Shown piece after piece: positions 34,910 through 44,109 of a stretch of 64,000 nucleotides of DNA (position 1 is its first letter; each line of letters begins with the position of its first letter). The notes under the pieces are model-generated. The model was not told the DNA's origin, did no database searches, and saw only the letters and a list, made by a program, of their open reading frames with translations. The stretch comes from Blautia glucerasea (lineage in GTDB: Bacteria > Bacillota > Clostridia > Lachnospirales > Lachnospiraceae). The position numbers and the translations under genes were made by a program. The DNA lies in the NCBI RefSeq assembly GCF_013304385.1, contig NZ_JAAITU010000004.1:62001-126000 (forward strand), given 5' to 3'.

Positions 34910-35923
34910 ATGAAGGAAACACCAGACAAGAAGCTTTCCATCATAGATGTGGCAAAGCTGGCAGGAGTATCTACAGCCACTGTTTCCAGGGTACTGAATG
35001 GGAACGGAGGTTATTCCAAGAAAACAGAAGAAAAGGTACTGCGTACAGTTAAGGAATGCGGGTTCACACCCAACGGGAATGCAGTCAGCCTGCGTACCAA
35101 CCGCAGCCATTGTATCGGAGTGATCGTGCCGGATATTACCAATGAATTTTTTGCAAAAATCATCCACGAACTGGATATTTTTTTCCTGGAACATCACTAC
35201 TCCCTGCTGATCTGCGACTCCAACGAAGATTATGAGCTGGAGGATATGTATATCCACAATCTGATCCAGAAGAATGTGGATGGGATCATATATATTTCCG
35301 GGCAGGACGAGATTAAGAATATCAGCAGTGTAGAGACGATCCCTATTGTTTACATTGACCGTTGTCCAAAGAATGCAAAGGTGCTGATCCAGTCGGATAA
35401 TGAAGAAGGGGGATATCTGGCCACTCGGGAGCTTCTGGAGAGTGGCTGCAGGAATATTCTTCTGATGCGGGATCTGCGCTATGCGTCTACCATCCGGCAG
35501 CGTAAAGCAGGATATCTGCGGGCACTGGAAGAGGCAGGAGTGCCTTATAATGGCAAGCTGGAGATCGGGATCTTTCCGGATTACGAGGATGCCAGGATTA
35601 TGATGGAGCGGGTACTTAAGGTGATGGGCTGTTATTTTGATGGTATTTTTGCTACCAATGACCGGATCGCCCTGGCGTGTATCCAGGTACTGATGCAGCA
35701 TGGTTACCGTGTGCCGGAAGACGTAAAGGTGGTAGGCTTTGACAATGTTTCCCTTACAGAATTCTGCAATCCGTCTATCACTACGATCACCCAGGACACC
35801 AGATCTATTGCCCTTGCGGCAGGAAAGTCTGTGTTGGACCTGATCCACCACAAAAAGATAAAAGAAAAAATGACAGTGATTCCGGTAGCCCTGGAGCGAA
35901 GGCATTCTACCGAAACTGTCTGA
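34910..35923 (+). CDS. LacI-family transcriptional regulator
   Basis: The 337-residue regulator has the LacI helix-turn-helix (SIIDVAKLAGVSTATVSRVL, then NGNGGYSKKT) and a sugar-binding core (CIGVIVPDITNEFFAKI, FDGIFATNDRIALACIQVL). It stands immediately before an rbsACB-like transporter operon and probably represses it in the absence of its sugar. A terminator separates it from the operon. Confidence 0.94.
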   Translation: MKETPDKKLSIIDVAKLAGVSTATVSRVLNGNGGYSKKTEEKVLRTVKECGFTPNGNAVSLRTNRSHCIGVIVPDITNEFFAKIIHELDIFFLEHHYSLLICDSNEDYELEDMYIHNLIQKNVDGIIYISGQDEIKNISSVETIPIVYIDRCPKNAKVLIQSDNEEGGYLATRELLESGCRNILLMRDLRYASTIRQRKAGYLRALEEAGVPYNGKLEIGIFPDYEDARIMMERVLKVMGCYFDGIFATNDRIALACIQVLMQHGYRVPEDVKVVGFDNVSLTEFCNPSITTITQDTRSIALAAGKSVLDLIHHKKIKEKMTVIPVALERRHSTETV

Positions 35924-35945
35924 CCTGTATTGCATAATAAGACGG

Positions 35946-35975
35946 CCACCGAAAATACGGTGGTTTTTCTTATTT
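35946..35975 (+). terminator. Intrinsic terminator of the LacI-type gene
   Basis: CCACCG and CGGTGG pair around a 6-base loop, followed by TTTTTCTTATTTTT. Confidence 0.88.
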
Positions 35976-36020
35976 TTAGGAAAATGCTTCTGGAAATGGT
36001 ACTCTCACATAACTGCATAA

Positions 36021-36084
36021 AAAATCCCCCCTAAAGCAAAAGTCCCCCCCTCTTTTCGGATTCGGCAGGTTGGGTTAAGATAAT
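36021..36084 (+). promoter_or_regulatory. C-tract direct repeat and possible promoter before rbsA
   Basis: Two C-runs in related context, AAAATCCCCCCT at 36021 and AAAAGTCCCCCCCT at 36038, lie upstream of a possible -10 GATAAT at 36079-36084 that has no good -35. An activator site next to a poor -35 would fit, for example for the AraC-type regulator encoded at 39.9 kb or the LacI-type regulator. Confidence 0.4.
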
Positions 36085-36124
36085 ATCAACAAAGGAAAGC
36101 AAAACAGATGAGGGAGGGAATGGA

Positions 36125-37636
36125 ATGAATAAGGTCATTGTCTCCATGGACAATATCAGCAAAAGTTTTCCAGGTGTAAAAGCCCTGGATCATGTAAAAT
36201 TTGAGCTGCGTTCTGGAGAAGTTATGGCACTGCTGGGAGAAAATGGTGCAGGTAAATCCACACTGATGAAGATTCTCAGTGGTGTATATACCAGGGATGA
36301 GGGCACAATGGAAATTTTCGGGAAATCCTACGAGGATCTGACACCAAAGCAGGCGCAGGCAGCAGGAGTAGCTATCATCCATCAGGAACTGAATATGTGC
36401 CGTCATCTGACGGTAGCAGAGAACATGTTCCTTGGCAGGGAGATCAAGGGCGGTATTTCACTGAACAACAGCAAGATGCAGAAGGAAGCAAAAAAGATTC
36501 TGGATGATCTTCATATTGATATCAGTCCGGATCAGGTGGTTGGAGACCTTCCGGTATCCAAACAGCAGATGGTGGAGATTGCAAAAGCTCTTTCCATAAA
36601 TGCCAGGATTCTGATCATGGATGAGCCTACGTCTTCTCTTACGGCTAAAGAGATCGATGATCTTTTCAGGATCATCCGGAAGCTGAGGGATGAAGGAAGA
36701 GGAATTGTTTATATTTCCCACAGGCTGGAAGAACTGTCCCATATCGTGGACAGAGTTACTATTATGAGAGATGGTCAGTACATTACCAGCGGTAATTTCA
36801 AAGATATGACCATGGACGAGATCATCCGCAATATGGTTGGTCGTGAGATTAAGGAAAAATTCCCAAGGGTAGAGTGTGAGAAAGGGAAAAAGATCTTTGA
36901 GGTAAAAAATCTGAATGCGGGAAAAATGGTGAGAGACATTAATTTCTCTCTGTATGAAGGCGAGATCGTAGGATTTGCCGGACTGATGGGAGCCGGCAGA
37001 ACAGAGACCACCAGAGCTATCTTCGGGGTAGATCCTAAGGATAGCGGAGAAATCTATGTGGACGGCAAACAGATCCAGATCAGTTGCCCTATGGATGCGA
37101 TCCGTAATGGCGTGGTGCTGGCACCTGAAGACCGTAAAAAGGATGGCCTGTGCACAAAGCTGAGTATCAGACAGAATCTGGCACTTCCCAATCTTGATCT
37201 GGTCTGCAGTAAAATGGGAGTAGTTAATTCTGCAAAGGAAAATGCCTTGTGTGAGAAAGCAGTGAAGGATCTGCAGATCAAAACACCAAATGTAGAAATT
37301 GATTCCGGTAATCTTTCTGGAGGAAACCAGCAGAAAGTAGTAGTTGGAAAATGGCTGGCAAGAGATTCAAGAGTTGTGATTTTTGACGAGCCCACCCGTG
37401 GAATTGATGTAGGAGCAAAGGTTGAGATCTATAATCTGATGAATGACCTGAAAAAACAGGGAATTGCAGTTATGTTTGTATCCTCGGAAATGCCTGAGGT
37501 TATGGGGATCGCAGACAGGATCATTGTTATGTGCGATGGAAGGATCACAGGAGAGGTTATGGCAAAAGAGGCCAGCCAGGATGAGATCCTGACAATGGCA
37601 ACAGCATTTGAAAATAAGGGAATCCAGAGTAACTGA
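36125..37636 (+). CDS. rbsA: Ribose-type sugar ABC transporter ATP-binding protein
   Basis: The 503-residue protein has two fused ABC domains: GENGAGKSTLMKILSG and LIMDEPTSSLT in the first, LSGGNQQKVVVGKWLA and FDEPTRGID in the second. It is close to RbsA/XylG-type proteins. A GGGAGGG site precedes the start. Substrate is not certain: with a YihS-like isomerase and rpiB downstream, a pentose or unusual hexose is as likely as ribose. Confidence 0.93.
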   Translation: MNKVIVSMDNISKSFPGVKALDHVKFELRSGEVMALLGENGAGKSTLMKILSGVYTRDEGTMEIFGKSYEDLTPKQAQAAGVAIIHQELNMCRHLTVAENMFLGREIKGGISLNNSKMQKEAKKILDDLHIDISPDQVVGDLPVSKQQMVEIAKALSINARILIMDEPTSSLTAKEIDDLFRIIRKLRDEGRGIVYISHRLEELSHIVDRVTIMRDGQYITSGNFKDMTMDEIIRNMVGREIKEKFPRVECEKGKKIFEVKNLNAGKMVRDINFSLYEGEIVGFAGLMGAGRTETTRAIFGVDPKDSGEIYVDGKQIQISCPMDAIRNGVVLAPEDRKKDGLCTKLSIRQNLALPNLDLVCSKMGVVNSAKENALCEKAVKDLQIKTPNVEIDSGNLSGGNQQKVVVGKWLARDSRVVIFDEPTRGIDVGAKVEIYNLMNDLKKQGIAVMFVSSEMPEVMGIADRIIVMCDGRITGEVMAKEASQDEILTMATAFENKGIQSN

Positions 37637-37658
37637 CGATGGATGGGAGGAAAGAAAG

Positions 37659-38675
37659 ATGAACAATAAACAACAAAGTCCCTTCAAGAAATTTGTGGGA
37701 ATCAGGGGAATGGGGGCAGCACTCACTGCATTTGTGGGACTGATCATTATCTATATTGCGTTTGGTATCATTAATCCGGCAGTATTTTCCGGACAGAACA
37801 TATTGAATCTGCTGCGCTCCATGTCAAAATACCTGCTGATCGGTATTGCACAGAGTTATGTACTGATCACAGGAAACATTGACCTATCCATTGGATCTAT
37901 GGTAGGTATGAGTGCTATGATCACAGCAACACTGATGACAGGTGGAATGAATCCCATACTTGCAATTGTGATTGCACTGGTTGCATGTCTGGCAGTTGGT
38001 GTAGTAAACGGATATTTGGTAGGAAAATTCAAGCTTCCGCCATTTATCGCAACACTTGGCACCATGTTTGTGGCAAGAGGTATTGCTTACATGGTAAACG
38101 GCAACCGTAACACAGATGCCATTGCGACAGGAGTTGGAAAAGATACAGCAGATACATTCCAGAACTGCTTCTACTATGGAAAGACCCTGGGAATCTACAA
38201 CACATTCTGGATCGCACTGATCATTTTCGTAGTATTCTTCTTTATTCTTTCCAAAACACGTACAGGCCGTCATATTTATGCCATCGGATCCAACGTGGAT
38301 GCAGCAAAGCTTTCCGGTGTAAATGTAGTTTCCACCACAGTGAAAACATATCTGGTAAGCTCTGTGTGTTCCTGTGTTGTAGGTCTTATCCTTTGTGCAC
38401 AGGCAGGTATGGGAAATATGGAAGCCGGAAACATGTATGAGATGTACGGCGTAGCAGCTGGTGTGATCGGCGGTGTTTCACCACTTGGAGGTACAGGTAT
38501 CCTTCTTGGAACCTTTGCAGGAGCTGCGGTATGGCAGACACTGGAAAACGGACTGAATATGATCGGCGCACAGGTAGGTATCCAGAGGGTAGTGATCGGT
38601 GTGATCGTTGTAGCAGCTGTTCTTCTGGATGTAGTGGTAAGAAGCGGACAGTTCGGAAGACATAAGAAAAAATAA
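37659..38675 (+). CDS. rbsC: Ribose-type sugar ABC transporter permease
   Basis: The 338-residue membrane protein of the BPD_transp_2 family has about ten helices and the signatures LITGNIDLSIGSMVGMSAMI, GRHIYAIGSNVDAAKLSGVN and GVAAGVIGGVSPLGGTG. The ATG was chosen for the GGGAGGAAAG site; an in-frame upstream start lies inside rbsA. Confidence 0.94.
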   Translation: MNNKQQSPFKKFVGIRGMGAALTAFVGLIIIYIAFGIINPAVFSGQNILNLLRSMSKYLLIGIAQSYVLITGNIDLSIGSMVGMSAMITATLMTGGMNPILAIVIALVACLAVGVVNGYLVGKFKLPPFIATLGTMFVARGIAYMVNGNRNTDAIATGVGKDTADTFQNCFYYGKTLGIYNTFWIALIIFVVFFFILSKTRTGRHIYAIGSNVDAAKLSGVNVVSTTVKTYLVSSVCSCVVGLILCAQAGMGNMEAGNMYEMYGVAAGVIGGVSPLGGTGILLGTFAGAAVWQTLENGLNMIGAQVGIQRVVIGVIVVAAVLLDVVVRSGQFGRHKKK

Positions 38676-38763
38676 TAAAATAAAAAGGAATTTCATAACA
38701 GGAACTAAACCGCAGATGAGAAGGCGGATAGTTATATAAAAATATTACAGGAGGGTTTTTACA

Positions 38764-39693
38764 ATGAAAAGAAAACTTTTGGCAATGGTATGTGCAGTAT
38801 CTATGATCACTTCTATGGGTGCAGTTGTTTATGCAGAAGATGATGTAAAAGCAACTGGCGATGAGAAGATCGCGCTGATCACTATGGATTCAATTGACCA
38901 GCATTGGATCACCTTAAATGAAGGCGCTCAGGAAGAAGCAAAGGAATTGGGAGTAACGGTTGATTTCATGTCCCCAAATACCAAGGATGATGCACAGCAG
39001 ATCGAGTGTGTAAACAATGCAGTTGCAGGCGGCTATGATGCCATCATGGTAGCAGCAAACGGACCAGATGCTATTTCCTCTGCACTTCAGGAAGCAAAAG
39101 ATCAGGACGTTAAGATCATTTATGTGGATTCGCCTGCAAATGTAGATGCGGAAGCAACATTTTCAACTGATAATAAGGCTGCAGGAAAAACAGCCGGTGA
39201 AGAAATGAAGAAAGCGCTGGAAGCAGCCGGCGTAACTTCCGGAAAGATTGGTGTGATCAATGTAAATGCTGCAACAGATTCCTGCGTAAATCGTGAAGAA
39301 GGCTTCAGAGAAGCATTTGATGGATCTGACTTTGAGATCATGGAAACACAGTATGGCGAAGGTGATGCTGCAAAATCCCAGAGTATTGCAGAGAACTATA
39401 TTACACAGGGTGTTGTAGGTATCTTCGGATGCAACGAAGGCTCCACCACAGGTGCCGGAAATGCAATCAAGGCTTCCGGAAATACAGATATTATCGGCGT
39501 TGGTTTTGATAAATCTGATGCGATCCTGAATCTGATCGATGATGGCTACCTTCTTTGCACAATGGCACAGAATCCGGATGTTATGGGTTCCGAAGGCGTG
39601 AAAGCAGCTGTAAGAGCAATCGGCGGCGAGGATCTTGGTGGCGAAGTTACAGACACAGGCGTATCTGTACTTACAAAGGATTCTGATAAATAA
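38764..39693 (+). CDS. rbsB: Ribose-type sugar substrate-binding protein
   Basis: The 309-residue exported protein has a signal peptide ending AVVYA-ED with no lipobox and a type I periplasmic-binding core (IALITMDSIDQHWITLNEGA, YDAIMVAANGPDAISSAL, GIFGCNEGSTTGAGNAIK, DIIGVGFDKSDAI). The W in DQHW and the Asn/Asp pattern fit ribose/allose-type pockets only loosely, so the exact sugar is open. Ribosome site AGGAGG. Confidence 0.9.
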   Translation: MKRKLLAMVCAVSMITSMGAVVYAEDDVKATGDEKIALITMDSIDQHWITLNEGAQEEAKELGVTVDFMSPNTKDDAQQIECVNNAVAGGYDAIMVAANGPDAISSALQEAKDQDVKIIYVDSPANVDAEATFSTDNKAAGKTAGEEMKKALEAAGVTSGKIGVINVNAATDSCVNREEGFREAFDGSDFEIMETQYGEGDAAKSQSIAENYITQGVVGIFGCNEGSTTGAGNAIKASGNTDIIGVGFDKSDAILNLIDDGYLLCTMAQNPDVMGSEGVKAAVRAIGGEDLGGEVTDTGVSVLTKDSDK

Positions 39694-39722
39694 TAAGGAC
39701 AGAAATGATCCTGACCAATACC

Positions 39723-39755
39723 GGGGGTGCTGCCAGAGGGCAACATCCCCTTCTT
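39723..39755 (+). terminator. Probable terminator after rbsB
   Basis: GGGGGTGCTGCC pairs with GGGCAACATCCCC (12 pairs, one mismatch) and is followed by the weak T-tract TTCTT. Confidence 0.6.
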
Positions 39756-39782
39756 GCCTGCTGAAAGAAAAGGTATTATTAT
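39754..39782 (+). promoter_or_regulatory. Promoter of the second two-component operon
   Basis: TTGCCT and TATTAT are 17 bases apart. An imperfect 26-base palindrome running GTAAC...GTTAC lies between this promoter and the gene (near 39800-39825) and may be an autoregulatory site. Confidence 0.55.
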
Positions 39783-39863
39783 AAGAATAATAGTAATAGT
39801 AACTGTAAGGTACGGTACTGTTACAAAGATCAAAGATATAGTTTTAAAGGGGACGGGAAGACT

Positions 39864-41456
39864 ATGGAAATCTTAAAGGTTGTGATCGCTGACGATGAGG
39901 TAAGGATCTGTCAGCTGATCCAGGCGCTGGTGGATTGGGATTCACTGGGGATGAAGGTTGTTGGAGTGGCTCACAACGGGGAAGAAGCTTGTGAGACAGT
40001 ACAGAATTGTCAGCCGGATATTCTGATCACAGATATCCGCATGCCTGGATGCAGCGGTCTGGAGCTGGTACAGAGGGTAAAGGATGCAGATCCGGATCTG
40101 GAAGTGGTGATCATCAGCGGATATGCACATTTTGAATATGCCCAGCAGGCCATCAGCTATGGAGTTGGATACTATCTTTTAAAGCCTGTGAATAAAGGTG
40201 AACTTACAGAGACTTTACAGAAGCTTCAGAAGAGAATCCGTGAGCGTAAGGAATCCCGGCAGTCTCATCAGGAACTGGTGAACAGAAGCAGAAGGGATGA
40301 TGACCACTTAAGAGCTAACCTGCTCCACCGTCTTTTGGATCAGCCAGAACAGGCTGTGTCGGAGGAAGCTCTTACAGGGATCTACCACTTACAGGTCAGC
40401 CCCGGAGTTTTCCAGGCCTTTTGTGTGAAAGCAGATTACGGACGGGAAAATCGTGGAACTCATACGGATGTGCTGATGGAGAAGGTAGAGGAAGTACTGG
40501 AAAGGAATCTGAAAGCACAGGGACGGGAATTGGTGCTTCTTACCAGGGAAGACTATTGTTATGGGATTCTGAATTATCCTGAAAAAGAAAAGGAACAGAT
40601 TCGCAGAAGCCTGAAAAGCAGTCTGACACAACTGGATATTCAGAAAAATATGTTCCAGAGGGTCAGCTTTTCCATTGCGGCAGGAGCGGCTTATAAGGAG
40701 GCTTGCCGCCTGGGTGAATCTATGCAGGAGACAAGAAAGCTTATTCAGGAGCGGCTGGTAAGAGGCAATGGAAGGCTTTTGGAGCATTTAGGACAGCCGT
40801 CAGATCTTCCGGAAAGCCAGCTCCTGAACGATTATCTCAGGAAGATCAGCCATGCAGTGGAGATTTTCAGTATTCCCAATGGGACCGAGGCAGTAAGAGA
40901 GCTGCAGGAAGCTGTGAATCATCAGCCTGGTGTGCAGGGATGGCAGATCCTGGAGCTTATATATGGTGCTGCGGATATTTTTGCTGCCAGCATCCAGATC
41001 CAGAGTCGGACAGAAGTGCTTGACGATTTTCGGAAACAGTGTGGACAGTGTGGAAAAGCAGAAGAGATTTTCGGATGCCTTGTGGATTTCCAGGAAAAAT
41101 ACCTGAAGGAGCAGGCTGAAAGATATGAAAATGACACAATACGTCCTGTACGAAAGGCAAAGGAATATATACAGAATCATTATAGTGATCCCATCACCCT
41201 TGAGGAAGTAAGTGAGCAGGTAGGCCTGAGTTCGGCTTATTTTAGTGTTTTGTTTAAGAAAACGGAGGGAGAAGGCTTTGCAAAATATCTGATCAATATC
41301 CGGATGGAACAGGCAAAACTTTTGCTGCGTGAAACCAATCTTCCGGTAACGGAGATCTGCCGTAAGGTAGGATATAATGATCTGAAGCACTTTACACATA
41401 CCTTTGAAAAAGCGGCAGGGGTAAAGCCATCTACATATAGAAAACTTTATGGATAA
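39864..41456 (+). CDS. YesN-type response regulator with AraC-family DNA-binding domain
   Basis: The 530-residue protein has a receiver domain (VVIADDEVRICQLI, Asp in DILITDIRMPG, YYLLKPVNKGEL), a middle region, and two C-terminal AraC helix-turn-helix motifs (VSEQVGLSSAYFSVLFKKTE and EICRKVGYNDLKHFTHTFEK). It heads an operon with a sensor kinase and a degenerate ABC ATPase and probably controls the upstream rbsACB-like genes and the downstream isomerase. Confidence 0.93.
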   Translation: MEILKVVIADDEVRICQLIQALVDWDSLGMKVVGVAHNGEEACETVQNCQPDILITDIRMPGCSGLELVQRVKDADPDLEVVIISGYAHFEYAQQAISYGVGYYLLKPVNKGELTETLQKLQKRIRERKESRQSHQELVNRSRRDDDHLRANLLHRLLDQPEQAVSEEALTGIYHLQVSPGVFQAFCVKADYGRENRGTHTDVLMEKVEEVLERNLKAQGRELVLLTREDYCYGILNYPEKEKEQIRRSLKSSLTQLDIQKNMFQRVSFSIAAGAAYKEACRLGESMQETRKLIQERLVRGNGRLLEHLGQPSDLPESQLLNDYLRKISHAVEIFSIPNGTEAVRELQEAVNHQPGVQGWQILELIYGAADIFAASIQIQSRTEVLDDFRKQCGQCGKAEEIFGCLVDFQEKYLKEQAERYENDTIRPVRKAKEYIQNHYSDPITLEEVSEQVGLSSAYFSVLFKKTEGEGFAKYLINIRMEQAKLLLRETNLPVTEICRKVGYNDLKHFTHTFEKAAGVKPSTYRKLYG

Positions 41457-41471
41457 AGGCAGGATGCGAAT

Positions 41472-42521
41472 ATGAAGCTTCGGGACAAACTGAAATATCT
41501 TTCAAATCGGGCACTGGCAGCCGGGACCATCATATCTGCCCTGCTGACATTGTTTGCGTGTATTTTGATTTTACTGGCAAATAAAGAGCAGGTGCCTTGG
41601 TGGTGTGCCGGCCTTCTTACAGCTGTGGCAGTACTGTTTCCGGTAACCTGCTGGTTCTGGCTGGTACGGCCTTATTTTCGGTGCGAACAGATGATGAATC
41701 GCTTTTTGGAGGGGTATCTCTTTTCTGAAAAAGATGATATGGAGCTTCTGAACCTGACACCTGCCACCAGACAGCAGATGCAGATGGTAGATCAGATCTT
41801 GCGTTCTCCGCAGTATATGGATTTGAATAAAAGACAGGCTCAGTACCTGGCTCTTCAGAATCAGATCAATCCCCACTTTTTGTATAATACATTGGAGAGT
41901 ATTCGCGGGGAAGCCATTATTGCAGGTCTTGACGGAGTTGCGGATATGACGGAGGCTCTTGCACGATTTTTTCGTTACACGATCACGAAGGTCGAAAATC
42001 TGGTATCTGTAGAAGAAGAACTGGATAACTGCGAAACTTATTTCGGGATTCAGAAATATCGTTTTGGGGACAGACTGAAGCTGCATATCCAGTATGACGT
42101 GGAAGAATATGAGCGGATCATGAACTGCAGGATTCCAAAGCTTACCCTGCAGCCTATCCTGGAAAACAGTATCATCCACGGGATAGAATTGAAAATCGAA
42201 GGCGGTAATTTGTACATTCGTTTTCAGTGCACCGGGGATCGTCTGATCATCCGTATCTCCGATGACGGGGTCGGTATGGATGAAATGACTCTTGCACGGC
42301 TGAATCAGAAGCTTGGAAAATCTACAAAAACCATTCATGATGAGGAAGAGAAGCAGGGGGGGATCGCTTTGGTGAATGTAAATAACCGGATTCATCTGCT
42401 TTTTGGAGATGAATATGGAATGCATGTATATTCTGTGGCTGGTGAAGGAACAGATGTGGAGATCACTATTCCTATTTTAAACGATGACAGACAGATCAAA
42501 AACAGGAGTGTGTTTGCATGA
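41472..42521 (+). CDS. YesM-like histidine kinase without an extracytoplasmic sensor domain
   Basis: The 349-residue kinase has two membrane helices (about residues 16-37 and 43-65) joined by only a few residues (ANKEQVPWW), so there is no outside ligand domain. The His_kinase motif NQINPHFLYNTLESIRGEA (His near 133) and ATPase motifs LENSIIHGIEL, ISDDGVGMDE and GGIALVNVNNRI are intact. Its stop overlaps the start of the next gene by four bases, pointing to a physical partnership with that ABC-like protein as the source of the signal. Confidence 0.91.
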   Translation: MKLRDKLKYLSNRALAAGTIISALLTLFACILILLANKEQVPWWCAGLLTAVAVLFPVTCWFWLVRPYFRCEQMMNRFLEGYLFSEKDDMELLNLTPATRQQMQMVDQILRSPQYMDLNKRQAQYLALQNQINPHFLYNTLESIRGEAIIAGLDGVADMTEALARFFRYTITKVENLVSVEEELDNCETYFGIQKYRFGDRLKLHIQYDVEEYERIMNCRIPKLTLQPILENSIIHGIELKIEGGNLYIRFQCTGDRLIIRISDDGVGMDEMTLARLNQKLGKSTKTIHDEEEKQGGIALVNVNNRIHLLFGDEYGMHVYSVAGEGTDVEITIPILNDDRQIKNRSVFA

Positions 42522-44023
42522 GAAATGAAATCCTCAGAATGGAAAGGGTCACTTATATTGAAGATGAAGTGGTGAAACTGAAGGATTTCAATCTGCAAAT
42601 CTATCAGGGAGAGGTAATGGGACTTCTTACTGTGACTAGCCATGGAAAATCTTCAGTCCTTAAGATTCTGGCAAGAAATTTGCCATTGTATGACGGATAT
42701 GTATATTACGGGGGCGAAAAGGTAAATACCTGGAAAGATAGCCGCAGGACAGCTAACCGGCTTAGTATTATACAGGAGAAAAGTTCCCTGGCAGACAATC
42801 TGAACATAGCAGATAATATTTTTGTGTTAAGACCTGGGTTCCGGCAGTGGGTGATACATTCCCGGATCCTGAACCGGCAGCTGGAGCCTTTTTTTAAAGA
42901 CATCGGACTGGACATACCAACCGATAAAGAAGTGGCGGAGCTGTCTGCATTTGAGAGGATTGTAGTGGAAATCCTGCGAGCCGTGATTATGGGGTATCGG
43001 CTGATCGTTTTGGATGAGGTGGGAGCACTGGTCAGTAACCATGAACTGGAAAAGCTTCATGCCATTATACGTCATTATGCAGACAAGGGATTTTCCTTCC
43101 TGTATGTATGTTCTCATCTGGAGGAGATCGTCAGTATCTGTGACAGATGTGCCTTGTTTTCCAATGGCCGGATCCTGAAGGTGATGGGACTGGAGGAAAT
43201 GCAGCATGATCCGCCGGTGACTTATATGTCCGAATACAATGATATGGTGCGGTTTCATGCCAAGAAAAGGGAAGCGGATCATGAGGAAAAAGAAATTCTT
43301 TTTCAATGGGATGGGTATGGAGAAAGCCATGCAGACAGCTTTCATTTTCAGGTGCATAAAGGAGAATGCATTGCCGTGCAGATCCTGGATGCAGGCGCTA
43401 TGGAAGAGATGCGCCAGATTCTTACCGGGGATTTGCTTCCGGAAAAAGGACAGATCCGTCTTCGTGGGAAAAAAAGCCGGATCTGTGGCAATCAGGGAAT
43501 CGCAGTGGTACAGGAGCGTGCCACGAAAACCATGATCTTCCCGGAGTTGGATTATATGAATAATCTTTGCATCTGTCTGGCTGAGAAAGTGCCCTCAATC
43601 TGGCATGACCACCGATTAAGAAACAGCATTTTCAGGGAGTATGCATCGGTTTTGGGCGAAGAAGTTTTTTACATGCCTGTGGAAAATTTAAGCGAAAAAC
43701 AGAAGTATCAGCTGGTATACACAAGAATACTTTTACAAAAGCCGGAGATTCTTTTTTGCATACAGCCCTTTATGGGGGCAGATCTGGTGCACCGTATGTA
43801 TATCTGGAGTATGCTGGAGAAATTCCTGGACAAAGGGATCTCTGTTGTGATCTTGTCTTTGAATCTGTCCGATTCTCTGGCAATGGCAGATCGGCTGTTG
43901 ATCCTGGATAAAGGCGGCAGAGGCGGAGAACTTCAGAGAGAAGAGTTTTCCGGAATTATGCCTCCGCTTCCCTGGTCACATTCTTATCCTGCGATAAGAA
44001 AGCAGCCGGAGGGGAACAGGTGA
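42518..44023 (+). CDS. Degenerate tandem ABC ATPase of the sugar-transporter type, probably regulatory
   Basis: The 501-residue protein follows the RbsA layout but has lost most catalytic motifs. In domain 1 the Walker A is TVTSHGKSS (first Gly lost, GKS kept), the signature is LSAFERIVVEI, Walker B is LIVLDEVGALV, and the H-loop His (CSHLEEI) remains. In domain 2 the Walker A is gone (QILDAGAMEEM), the signature is LSEKQKYQL, and Walker B lacks the Asp-Glu pair (LFCIQPFMGAD). It is translationally coupled to a sensor-poor kinase and no permease is adjacent. I infer a signalling role, for example reporting transporter state to the kinase. It is not a simple pseudogene because the reading frame is intact. 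Confidence 0.85.
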   Translation: MRNEILRMERVTYIEDEVVKLKDFNLQIYQGEVMGLLTVTSHGKSSVLKILARNLPLYDGYVYYGGEKVNTWKDSRRTANRLSIIQEKSSLADNLNIADNIFVLRPGFRQWVIHSRILNRQLEPFFKDIGLDIPTDKEVAELSAFERIVVEILRAVIMGYRLIVLDEVGALVSNHELEKLHAIIRHYADKGFSFLYVCSHLEEIVSICDRCALFSNGRILKVMGLEEMQHDPPVTYMSEYNDMVRFHAKKREADHEEKEILFQWDGYGESHADSFHFQVHKGECIAVQILDAGAMEEMRQILTGDLLPEKGQIRLRGKKSRICGNQGIAVVQERATKTMIFPELDYMNNLCICLAEKVPSIWHDHRLRNSIFREYASVLGEEVFYMPVENLSEKQKYQLVYTRILLQKPEILFCIQPFMGADLVHRMYIWSMLEKFLDKGISVVILSLNLSDSLAMADRLLILDKGGRGGELQREEFSGIMPPLPWSHSYPAIRKQPEGNR

Positions 44024-44109
44024 CTGAGCAGCTGCATAATCTAGCAGATCGTATTTACGAAGTACTTTGAAATTGATAATTTTGATATAAGGAGAATAGA
44101 GAGTTAAAT

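Noticed and set aside
42518-44023. Plain pseudogene of rbsA
   Set aside because: Although catalytic motifs are lost, the frame of 501 codons is intact and the start overlaps the kinase gene, which suggests selection for another role.
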